A stretch of 64,000 nt of DNA from Cyanobacteria bacterium FACHB-63 (lineage in GTDB: Bacteria; Cyanobacteriota; Cyanobacteriia; Leptolyngbyales; Leptolyngbyaceae): contig JACJNX010000028.1 in the NCBI GenBank assembly GCA_014695255.1, positions 62,001 to 126,000 on the forward strand. The letters run 5' to 3'. Both the position numbers and the translations under genes were made by a program. How positions within the stretch are numbered: position 1 is the first letter of the stretch; the number at the start of each line of letters is the position of its first letter. Under the pieces are notes generated by a model. It was not told the DNA's origin. It was given only the letters and a program-made list of their open reading frames with translations, and did no database searches. Below, in pieces: positions 57,024 to 64,000 of the stretch.

Positions 57024-58010
57024 ATGAACGTGAGCAAACTGAAACAGATTGCCGCTATTGGCGTAGCCGCAGTGCTTGCAGGATACACTATTCCCACAAT
57101 CGCTCAGTCGGACAAAAAGCCTGCAAAAACCACTCCGACTGAACCCACGATGAGTACCCCCGCAACTCCGGGACTTTCTCCGATCTCGAAGCCAGAAACT
57201 ACTCCTCTGAGTTATCCAGCCAATTCAGCCCCTAGTGCTCCAGAAGCAAGTCCGTCCGGTTTAACTCAAACGCCTTCGGTTGCCCCAGCTTCGAGTCCAA
57301 CCACTCCGGATAGTTCGACGACTTCTGATCCGGCAAAACCCACCCCAACAGACTCCACACCCGGAACGGCTCCGATCTCGCCTTCATCCGATTCACCCAC
57401 ACAAACGGCTCCGGACACGACCACTCCAAATCCTGGCCTCAGTCCAGCCGCTCCTTTGAACACCACTCCGGGAACACCGACGGCTCCGCCCGATGCGACC
57501 ACTCCCTCAAACTCAACTCCGGGAGCACCTTCTACACCGCCCGATGCGACCACTCCCTCAAACTCAACTCCGGAAGCACCTTCTACGCCGCCTGACTCAA
57601 CCACCCCGGCAGCGCCGACGGCTCCCACAACTGCACCAGTCCCAACCACTCCGGCTGAGCAGTCCACTGCCCCCAATGCTCAGACGAATGCAAAAACGAT
57701 GGTGCTTGAAGGTGAATCCATCACAGGAATCAAAGAAACAAGCTTGCCCTCGATCGGGAATGCTCCTGCCAGATTCACGCTGCCCATTCAACTTGCGGTG
57801 ACGCAAGAAGCATCCGTGACCAGCGATACGCCGATCACCGATAAGTTGTCGAAAGATTTAACGGCTTGGGGTGCAGCAGTAGGCGCTTGTTTGCAAGATA
57901 AGCCTGCGTTTGTGCGCGTGGTTGAAGACCAGAAAGTTCCATTTATGATCAATGGAACAGAGGGTAAGATCCGCCTGAATGCTAGTGGCAAGCCTGTCTG
58001 TGCAGGATAA
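57024..58010 (+). CDS. Pro/Thr/Ser-rich exported protein
   Basis: A 328-aa protein with an N-terminal signal peptide (hydrophobic 8-20, then a likely cut after PTIAQ). Residues 30-225 are a Pro/Thr/Ser repeat region, including a 17-codon tandem repeat (DNA unit 51 bp at 57486-57536 and 57537-57587). The C-terminal 100 residues form a small folded domain with two Cys residues (GACLQDK, GKPVCAG). It looks like a cell-envelope linker protein. Function unknown. Confidence 0.72.
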   Translation: MNVSKLKQIAAIGVAAVLAGYTIPTIAQSDKKPAKTTPTEPTMSTPATPGLSPISKPETTPLSYPANSAPSAPEASPSGLTQTPSVAPASSPTTPDSSTTSDPAKPTPTDSTPGTAPISPSSDSPTQTAPDTTTPNPGLSPAAPLNTTPGTPTAPPDATTPSNSTPGAPSTPPDATTPSNSTPEAPSTPPDSTTPAAPTAPTTAPVPTTPAEQSTAPNAQTNAKTMVLEGESITGIKETSLPSIGNAPARFTLPIQLAVTQEASVTSDTPITDKLSKDLTAWGAAVGACLQDKPAFVRVVEDQKVPFMINGTEGKIRLNASGKPVCAG

Positions 58011-58041
58011 ATTAGCGGTCTGAATCGTCTTAAAGGTGTTG

Positions 58042-58065
58042 TGGGTCAGGAGTTTGCCTGACCCA
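58042..58065. terminator. Bidirectional terminator between converging genes
   Basis: A perfect 9-bp stem TGGGTCAGG/CCTGACCCA with loop AGTTTG, followed on the plus strand by TCTTTTTG. It terminates the Pro-rich gene and lies 8 bp beyond the stop of the convergent beta-lactamase-like gene. Confidence 0.85.
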
Positions 58066-58073
58066 TCTTTTTG

Positions 58074-59498
58074 TTAGGGTTGCGCGATCGTCGATCGTGA
58101 AGGCTCTGCTCCTTGAGATCCAGAGGCTGGACTCGGTGATGCGGTCGGACTCGGCGGCGCTGTGTTCAATTGATTGAAGTATTGATACGTCAGCTTTGAC
58201 ATCTGCCGAATCAAATCACCTGCGCGATCGTCGTTGTGCGGACGCTTAACCAGGGCTGCCATAAAGTAGCGCTTGCCATTCGGTAAATCGACCATGCCGA
58301 CATCCCCCAGAACGGTGCCGATGTCTCCAGTTTTATGAGCGATCATTGCATCTTGTCCCAAGCCTTGCGGAATTAAGGAATTATTTCTCACTCTCCGCAT
58401 AATGTTGAGCATTCGATCTTGCGATCGGGGCGATACCATTTTCCCGCGATGCAGGGCATCCAGAAGCGCTACCATATCATGCGGCGTAGTCAGGTTGGTT
58501 CCCTGCAAATCAGGCAGCAGATTTTGAATTTTGGTATGGGTCAGACCCCAGGTTTGAAAGCGCTGATTCACCGCATCCTTACCACCTAAACGATCGAGGA
58601 TCATATTGGTGGCGGTATTGTCGCTGACTTCGATCATTTTGGCGGCAACTTCGATCGCGGGAATCTGAGAGCCAACGGGTAAATCTTGCAGATCACCGGA
58701 TTCTGGGGCGACCAATTCTTTTCGCATCGTCAGCGGTTCATCGAGCCGAACTTTACCTTCGTCTACCGCTTGGAAAAACGCAACGAGAAGCGGGAATTTA
58801 ATCGTACTGGCAGCCGCGATTGGTGTAGAGCCGTTAATGTCAATTTGAGCGCGAGTGTCAGCATCGACAAGCATGACCCCCGGAGTGAGTTGAGTCTGGG
58901 GTGCGATCGCGCTTTGAAGTTGGGGTTTGAGCGTGGTGATTTCCTGACCGAGTTCGAGTTGGACAATAGGCGGAGGCGGCGAGGGTGCAACTTGTTGGGG
59001 TTTTTCAGATTGAGATGAGGCGCTGAATCGGTTGGCTGGGTCAAGGATGGATAAGCTTGTACCTGCAATCACGCCGATTCCTACGCCCAGAATTAACAAC
59101 CGAGCGCCATAGAGAACTGCTAATGCCGATCGGCTTTTGGGAGCTTGGACGATCGGTTTTCGTGGGGACTGTGGGCGACGTGGTTCTGGAGACGGCACTA
59201 CTTCCAGCCGACGACGCTCGGCTCTAGCGGGGCGTTCTGGAGGGGTGCGAAACGATCGCACCGTTGTTGGAAACTCGCGGGATTTACCGATCGGGCGTTC
59301 TGGTGCAGCTTTATGCGGCGATTTCGCTTCCCTTAGAGTGCGCTCCCGACGACGATCGCCACTCCGACGCGAGGACAGCGGGATCGGGGGTTGGGGAGAA
59401 CGTAACGACTCTGGGGGGCGGCGACGTGAACGAGAGGGTGTTGATCGTTCGCTGCGGTTAAGATTTGATGCGGCTGACTCGTCAGTTTCATCCCACAT
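58074..59498 (-). CDS. Membrane-anchored class A beta-lactamase-like serine hydrolase
   Basis: A 474-aa protein. Residues 1-120 are a very Arg/Pro/Ser-rich cytoplasmic stretch, 126-150 is a membrane segment, and the rest is a periplasmic serine-hydrolase domain. The penicillin-binding motifs SxxK (Ser231-Lys234), SDN (292-294) and KTG (389-391) are present. The E-x-x-L-N (Glu166) motif needed by class A beta-lactamases is not clear, so it may be a PBP-like enzyme or an inactive homologue. A resistance function is not supported by sequence alone. Confidence 0.85.
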   Translation of the reverse strand: MWDETDESAASNLNRSERSTPSRSRRRPPESLRSPQPPIPLSSRRSGDRRRERTLREAKSPHKAAPERPIGKSREFPTTVRSFRTPPERPARAERRRLEVVPSPEPRRPQSPRKPIVQAPKSRSALAVLYGARLLILGVGIGVIAGTSLSILDPANRFSASSQSEKPQQVAPSPPPPIVQLELGQEITTLKPQLQSAIAPQTQLTPGVMLVDADTRAQIDINGSTPIAAASTIKFPLLVAFFQAVDEGKVRLDEPLTMRKELVAPESGDLQDLPVGSQIPAIEVAAKMIEVSDNTATNMILDRLGGKDAVNQRFQTWGLTHTKIQNLLPDLQGTNLTTPHDMVALLDALHRGKMVSPRSQDRMLNIMRRVRNNSLIPQGLGQDAMIAHKTGDIGTVLGDVGMVDLPNGKRYFMAALVKRPHNDDRAGDLIRQMSKLTYQYFNQLNTAPPSPTASPSPASGSQGAEPSRSTIAQP

Positions 59499-59647
59499 TT
59501 ACGCTTTTCTCCGTTGGTCAAACAAGGTTAGATTTCAGCGACATTCTACCGACATTCGAGCAAACGATCGGTTTGAAGTTGAGGACGCTTGATTTACTGT
59601 TTTAGGGATTTTACATTGACTTCGGAGAAGTGATCCGTCCGGATTGA

Positions 59648-60370
59648 TCAATCTTTAGCCTTCCGATCGCGGGCTGCCCATTCAACCTGTCTTAGAATGC
59701 CCCGCAGCAGGGCAAGTTCAGCTTCTGATAAATTGGCACGATCGAACACATAGCGAAGCTTCTCCATTCGACTGGCTGCCGTATGCGGTTGCAGATATCC
59801 AATGTCGAGCAGAACAGATTCGAGATGTTGATAGGTGCGATCGAGCGCATCGAGCGAACAGGGAATCGTTTGGGGTCGGGGGGGTGGCGGTGCTTGGAAC
59901 AGTTCATAACAGCAGATTGCGACAGCTTGAGCGAGATTGAGCGAGCGATACTGATCGCTCGTTGGGATATACACAAATCGCTGCGCGTATTTCAGTTCAT
60001 CGTTACTCAGTCCCCGATCTTCTGAGCCGAAGAGTAGAGCTGTATTGAGTCCAGGTTCCAGTAACCAAGGCAGGGCATCACGGGGATGTTCTAGAGGGGC
60101 ATCAACTCGCGATCGAACGGCGGTGGCGATCGCTCGATGACAGCCGATTAAGGCTTCTGGAATCGAATTGACAATCTGTGCTGCTTCTAAAACATCGATC
60201 GCCCGCATTGCCATTTTTCGCGCATCATCGGATTGCAGATCGCATTGGGGATTCACCAGCACCAACTGGCTCAATCCCATATTTTTCATCACGCGAGCGA
60301 TCGACCCGACATTCAGCGCTCCCGCAGGCTCGACGAGAACAATCCGGACTTGAGCAGGCATCTCTGACAT
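59648..60370 (-). CDS. trmJ: tRNA (cytidine/uridine-2'-O)-methyltransferase TrmJ
   Basis: A 240-aa SPOUT-fold methyltransferase. The N-terminal VRIVLVEPAGALNVGSIARV strand, the LLFGSEDRGLSNDEL motif and the knotted NLAQAVAI C-terminal segment are diagnostic. TrmJ methylates the 2'-hydroxyl at tRNA position 32. A plus-strand DUF2256 gene is divergent from it by 38 bp. Confidence 0.91.
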   Translation of the reverse strand: MSEMPAQVRIVLVEPAGALNVGSIARVMKNMGLSQLVLVNPQCDLQSDDARKMAMRAIDVLEAAQIVNSIPEALIGCHRAIATAVRSRVDAPLEHPRDALPWLLEPGLNTALLFGSEDRGLSNDELKYAQRFVYIPTSDQYRSLNLAQAVAICCYELFQAPPPPRPQTIPCSLDALDRTYQHLESVLLDIGYLQPHTAASRMEKLRYVFDRANLSEAELALLRGILRQVEWAARDRKAKD

Positions 60371-60408
60371 AGGCTCTAAAATAAACTATCTTACGTCTCG
60401 AATCCGTT

Positions 60409-60573
60409 ATGCCGCGTCATCGTGCCAAATCTGATTTACCGACCAAAGTTTGTCCTGTCTGTGGCTTGCCGTTTACCTGGCGAAAAAAATGGGAGGACTG
60501 TTGGGACGAAGTGAAATACTGTAGCGATCGCTGCCGTAAACGCAAGTCGCAAGCTAAACCTGAATCCCTGTGA
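60409..60573 (+). CDS. DUF2256 zinc-ribbon-like small protein
   Basis: A 54-aa basic protein of the DUF2256 family, below the usual size cut-off for gene finding. It has the pattern [18 protein letters not shown], then [10 protein letters not shown], giving five Cys residues that could bind zinc. It is widely conserved in bacteria and unassigned. The gene lies 61 bp before the isoaspartyl peptidase gene. Confidence 0.88.
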   Translation: MPRHRAKSDLPTKVCPVCGLPFTWRKKWEDCWDEVKYCSDRCRKRKSQAKPESL

Positions 60574-60634
60574 TTGCGATGTGAGTGAGACATGATAAGC
60601 TTTTGTGCTATCTGTCTTGTGCGAGGTCTCTTTC

Positions 60635-61588
60635 ATGTCTGTCGATCGCGTTCAGCCCAAACTGATCATTCATGGGGGTGCAGGAAGTTCGCTCAAGGGA
60701 AAAGGCGGTGCTGAATCGGTTCGGCGATCGCTCTACAAAGTGGTAGAAGAAGTCTACGCGCTTCTACTGGCAGGAGCAACGGCAACCGAAGCGGTTGTCA
60801 CCGGATGCCAACTTCTCGAAGATGATCCACGATTTAACGCGGGAACCGGGTCAGTGCTGCAATCCGATGGACAAATCCGCATGAGTGCGGCGTTAATGGA
60901 TGGAACGCAGCAGCGATTCAGCGGCGTGATTAATACATCACGAGTCAAAAACCCGATCGAGCTTGCTTTATTTCTGCAAACTTCAGACGATCGCGTGTTG
61001 TCCGACATTGGCTCTGCGGAACTCTTGCGAGAACTGCAACTGCCGCTTTACGATCCGATGACCGAATTGCGCTTACAGGAATGGATTCAAGAGCGCGAAG
61101 GCAACTTTAATCGAGCAATGGCAGGCGTGGTCGCGGAAAAAGAATTGATTTCCGAATCAGCGGGACGAGGCACGATCGGGGTTGTGGTGCTGGATGCTCA
61201 AGGACAGATTGCAGTCGGGACATCAACCGGAGGTAAAGGCTTTGAGCGGATCGGACGAGTCAGTGATTCTGCGATGCCTGCAGGGAATTACGCAACCGCA
61301 GATGCGGCAGTGAGTTGTACTGGCATCGGAGAAGACATCATTGATGAATGTTTAGCGGCTCGAATTGTGATTCGGGTGACGGATGGGCAATCCTTAGCAA
61401 ACTCGTTGGCAAAATCATTCGGTGAAGCCTATCGAAATCGTCGAGACTTAGGCGCGATCGCGCTTGCCGCAGACGGGACGATTGGCTGGGGCAAAACGAG
61501 CGAAGTGCTGCTGGCGGCGTATCATACCGGCGATCGTATCGGTGACACTTTAGATTTACCAACTGACCTACAAACCGGAACTGTGTAG
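60635..61588 (+). CDS. Isoaspartyl peptidase / L-asparaginase
   Basis: A 317-aa N-terminal-nucleophile hydrolase of the plant-type asparaginase group. The KLIIHGGAGSSL start, the FNAGTGSVLQ block and the autocleavage Thr180 in SAGRGTIGVVVLD are clear; the precursor is expected to split there into two chains. It recycles isoaspartyl dipeptides or cyanophycin breakdown products. The ATG at 60635 has GAGGT 7 bases upstream. Confidence 0.93.
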   Translation: MSVDRVQPKLIIHGGAGSSLKGKGGAESVRRSLYKVVEEVYALLLAGATATEAVVTGCQLLEDDPRFNAGTGSVLQSDGQIRMSAALMDGTQQRFSGVINTSRVKNPIELALFLQTSDDRVLSDIGSAELLRELQLPLYDPMTELRLQEWIQEREGNFNRAMAGVVAEKELISESAGRGTIGVVVLDAQGQIAVGTSTGGKGFERIGRVSDSAMPAGNYATADAAVSCTGIGEDIIDECLAARIVIRVTDGQSLANSLAKSFGEAYRNRRDLGAIALAADGTIGWGKTSEVLLAAYHTGDRIGDTLDLPTDLQTGTV

Positions 61589-61884
61589 TTTCGCGGAACA
61601 CTAAGCCAAAAATCACTAAACTTGTGCAGATCTACGGATGCAATGAGGAAAATGCGTAAGTATGCTCTTACGTAGTTTGGCAGTCTACCTAGTAGGGTCG
61701 CTTTTTTGGTCTTGCAGTTCCCCCCTAAATGCAAGACAGACGAATCACAGTTGCAAGCTCTCAAGCCCCTGAGAGTCTTGCTCAGGTTTTTCAAAATCTA
61801 TGGAATGAATTGCAGCAAAAATTAATGCACGATCGCGCCCATTGATCGGTAGCATCAAGATTGCTCTAAATTTTACGGTTTGTG

Positions 61885-63153
61885 ATGAATCCTGCGCTGA
61901 GTCAACTTGGAACCGAAATGTCTCGCCTGTCTGGTGTACGGGCGATTATGAAAGACATTATTGAGACGCTTCGTGCAGGAGCCGGACAGAGCTTTATTAA
62001 TCTCAGTGCAGGAAATCCGGTGATTTTGCCGGAAGTTGAGCAGCTTTGGCGCGACTGTACCACAGAATTACTAGCTAGTCCTGAATATGGCGATGTCGTC
62101 TGTCGCTATGGAGCAAGCCAGGGATATCAGCCTTTAATCGATGCGATCGTTCAAGATTTTAATCAGCGCTACGGATTGAATTTGAGCGATCGTCATGTTT
62201 TGATCACTCCCGGAAGTCAAAGCCTTTATTTCTATGCGGCGAATGCGTTCGGCGGATATACCGCAAGCGGAGAACTCCGAAAAATTGTGCTGCCGTTGAG
62301 TCCTGATTACACCGGATATGGCGGCGTTACACTGACTCCAGAAGCGCTGATCGCCTACAAACCAGAATTAGAAATCGATCACGAAAATCATCGATTTAAG
62401 TATCGTCCGAACTTCAATCAGCTACAGATTGATGAACAGACTGGATGTGTAATCTTCTCGCGTCCCTGCAATCCAACTGGAAACGTTTTAAGCAACGATG
62501 AAGTGAATAAAATTACTTCACTTGCAGCAATTCATGATGCTCCCGTTCTGATTGATTCTGCCTACGCGCCACCTTTCCCAGCTTTGAACTTTACAGAAAT
62601 GTCGCCCGTGTTTGGGGGCAATGTAGTTCACTGCATGAGTTTATCGAAAGCAGGACTCCCCGGAGAGCGCATTGGCATTGCGATCGGAGAACCTGAGATC
62701 ATTCATACGCTCGAATGCTTCCAAACCAATCTCTGCATTCACTCGCCGCGATACGGACAAGCGATCGCCGCCCGCGCCATTCAATCCGGTCAACTGGCAG
62801 ACATTTCCGTAAACGTGATTCGTCCGTTTTACCAACGCAAAATCGCTATCGTCGAAGCAACGCTCGATCGCACGATGCCGCGATCGCTGCCTTGGTTTCT
62901 GCATCGAGGTGAGGGGGCAATCTTTGCGTGGCTTTGGCTAGATGAGTTGCCTGTAACCGATTGGGAATTTTACCAAGAACTCAAAAAAGTCGGCGTGATC
63001 GTCGTTCCCGGCAGTACGTTCTTCCCAGGCTTGCAAGAAGAGTGGCAGCACAAGCAGCAATGCCTCAGAATTAGCCTTACTGGAACAGATGCCGAACTAG
63101 AAACGGCAATGGAACGACTTGCACAAGTCGCACAGCAAGTTTATGGATCATAG
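61885..63153 (+). CDS. avtA: Valine-pyruvate aminotransferase
   Basis: A 422-aa fold-type I PLP aminotransferase. The LSAGNP block, the [10 protein letters not shown] motif and the PLP-binding lysine in [13 protein letters not shown] match AvtA. It converts valine and pyruvate to 2-ketoisovalerate and alanine. A GTG 3 bases upstream (61882) is a possible start. The next gene, rimM, begins 5 bp after the stop, and both may be in one transcript. Confidence 0.87.
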   Translation: MNPALSQLGTEMSRLSGVRAIMKDIIETLRAGAGQSFINLSAGNPVILPEVEQLWRDCTTELLASPEYGDVVCRYGASQGYQPLIDAIVQDFNQRYGLNLSDRHVLITPGSQSLYFYAANAFGGYTASGELRKIVLPLSPDYTGYGGVTLTPEALIAYKPELEIDHENHRFKYRPNFNQLQIDEQTGCVIFSRPCNPTGNVLSNDEVNKITSLAAIHDAPVLIDSAYAPPFPALNFTEMSPVFGGNVVHCMSLSKAGLPGERIGIAIGEPEIIHTLECFQTNLCIHSPRYGQAIAARAIQSGQLADISVNVIRPFYQRKIAIVEATLDRTMPRSLPWFLHRGEGAIFAWLWLDELPVTDWEFYQELKKVGVIVVPGSTFFPGLQEEWQHKQQCLRISLTGTDAELETAMERLAQVAQQVYGS

Positions 63154-63158
63154 AACGC

Positions 63159-63692
63159 ATGGGTTACTTAGAAATCGGTAAAATTGTTGCGGCTCAAGGA
63201 CTCAAAGGCGAATTGCGCGTTTATCCCAATACGGACTTTCCGGAGCGCTTTGAGGAACCGGGACGGCGCTGGCTTTTGCGCCCGAACCAGAGTGAACCCG
63301 AACCGATCGAACTTGTCTCCGGGCGTTACCTTGACGGCAAAGGACTCTATGTGATTCAACTGAAAGGAATTCACGATCGCAACGCGGCTGAAGCGCTGCG
63401 AGATTGCAAGCTGCTCGTTCCAGACACCGATCGACTCGAACTCGAAGAGGGTGAATTTCACGTTGCAGATCTAATCGGTTTACCCGTTTATGAGCAAGTG
63501 ACTCAAGAATTGATTGGGACAGTGAGCGATGTAATTCCAGCAGGACATGACTTACTGCAAGTCGCTAAGACAACGGAAGACGGAAAAACTCAGCAAATTT
63601 TGATTCCCTTTGTCGAAGCGATCGTCCCGATTGTTGACCTCGATCGACAGCGAATCGAAATCACCCCCCCGCCCGGATTACTCGACTTATGA
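63159..63692 (+). CDS. rimM: Ribosome maturation factor RimM
   Basis: RimM, 177 aa, a 16S rRNA processing factor. The [20 protein letters not shown] start, the [23 protein letters not shown] core and the [14 protein letters not shown] segment are diagnostic. A 16-bp tandem duplication crosses its stop codon. Confidence 0.95.
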   Translation: MGYLEIGKIVAAQGLKGELRVYPNTDFPERFEEPGRRWLLRPNQSEPEPIELVSGRYLDGKGLYVIQLKGIHDRNAAEALRDCKLLVPDTDRLELEEGEFHVADLIGLPVYEQVTQELIGTVSDVIPAGHDLLQVAKTTEDGKTQQILIPFVEAIVPIVDLDRQRIEITPPPGLLDL

Positions 63693-63708
63693 ATTACTCG
63701 ACTTATAA
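63677..63708 (+). repeat. 16-bp tandem duplication over the rimM stop codon
   Basis: ATTACTCGACTTATGA at 63677-63692 is followed by ATTACTCGACTTATAA, a direct repeat with one difference. The first copy carries the rimM stop; the second is non-coding. It looks like a recent small duplication. Confidence 0.9.
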
Positions 63709-63830
63709 GTAGTCTCTAAAAGCACAAAGTAGATAGACCCCTACGACCGGTGAACTAAAACCCTTAACCGCCTACCATATGATGGATATAAGTTCGCTTT
63801 TGCCTGATACTTAACTTATTCCGGCTCTTC

Positions 63831-64000
63831 ATGACTTCGCAACCTTTTCGATCCCTCAGCGAACACCAGCGGCTACCGCAACCCCAAACGGACACTCAAT
63901 ACTATAAGCAGTATTTAGAAACAGTCTGTAATAATGCAACTTTGGCGCTGTTTGTCATGGATGAGCATCAACAGTGTGTTTACATGAATCCGGCGGCTGA
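63831..64000 (+). CDS. PAS-domain protein, 5' end only
   Basis: The gene runs off the window edge after about 56 codons. After a short N-terminus, the sequence ATLALFVMDEHQQCVYMNPAAE is a PAS-domain opening, as found in sensor kinases. The rest cannot be judged. No ribosome-binding site of high quality precedes ATG 63831; the stretch just upstream contains TTAACTTATT. Confidence 0.6.
   Translation, partial: MTSQPFRSLSEHQRLPQPQTDTQYYKQYLETVCNNATLALFVMDEHQQCVYMNPAA

Noticed and set aside
58074-59498. A beta-lactam resistance gene
   Set aside because: The class A Glu166 motif is not evident and the gene has no mobile context, so a resistance call would go beyond the sequence.
61522-61794. A minus-strand frame in the gap between the asparaginase and avtA genes
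   Set aside because: It overlaps the asparaginase gene end, shows no domain and no ribosome-binding site.

Overview
The window comes from a cyanobacterium, most likely a filamentous Leptolyngbya/Oscillatoria-type lineage (the lineage is an inference). Direct support is the gene set: ApcE phycobilisome core linker, CP12, the Ycf33-like DUF751 protein, a cyanobacterial-type S10/spc ribosomal cluster without rpmD or internal rpsN, UPF0284, DUF2232, and the common HIP1 octamer GCGATCGC (for example at 766-773, 1165-1172 and 5440-5447). GC content is moderate and genes are packed on both strands.

Layout. 0-2.7 kb: minus-strand accessory genes (VapC PIN toxin with small coiled-coil partner, an 80-aa protein, a 527-aa HEPN protein) lying where secY usually follows rplO. 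2.7-11.3 kb: an 18-gene minus-strand ribosomal protein operon from rplC to rplO, with a hairpin-rich leader and a clear terminator. 11.8-13.6 kb: a second accessory patch with another HEPN protein, a DUF433/DUF5615 toxin-antitoxin pair and a HicB remnant. 13.6-16.6 kb: phosphodiester glycosidase, EamA transporter, MiaE, GNAT enzyme. 16.7-20.1 kb: apcE with four linker repeats, standing alone. 20.6-22.1 kb: a protealysin-like M4 protease with an emfourin-like inhibitor. 22.1-22.6 kb: a 21-bp minisatellite and a multi-hairpin repeat. 22.6-29.0 kb: larE, cp12, a FIST protein, trmB, a small HTH protein and a glucan phosphorylase. 29.1-31.0 kb: an overlapping AAA ATPase plus TOPRIM-like pair, the best candidate for an undescribed defence module, followed by a headless C-terminal half of Tab2.

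32-45 kb: a B12/radical-SAM enzyme, GH3 hydrolase and rbfA, DUF751, a Dam-type methylase with a GATC-rich promoter, an MBL hydrolase, a RarA-methyltransferase fusion, a three-gene exopolysaccharide set (GT4, GT2, WcaF/HpsU-like), a beta-hydroxyacid dehydrogenase and a stand-alone Hpt protein. 45-64 kb: a type IV pilin-like protein, several membrane and exported proteins, a PotD-like lipoprotein, UPF0284/CobT-like protein, an SPL-family radical SAM protein, an Lhr-like helicase, a Pro/Thr/Ser-rich exported protein, a class A beta-lactamase-like serine hydrolase, trmJ, a DUF2256 zinc-ribbon protein, isoaspartyl peptidase, avtA, rimM and the start of a PAS-domain protein.

Most of the window is housekeeping sequence. 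The accessory material is concentrated at 0-2.7, 11.8-13.6, 20.6-22.6 and 29.1-32.1 kb. No tRNA, rRNA, CRISPR array, intact insertion sequence or prophage was recognised.
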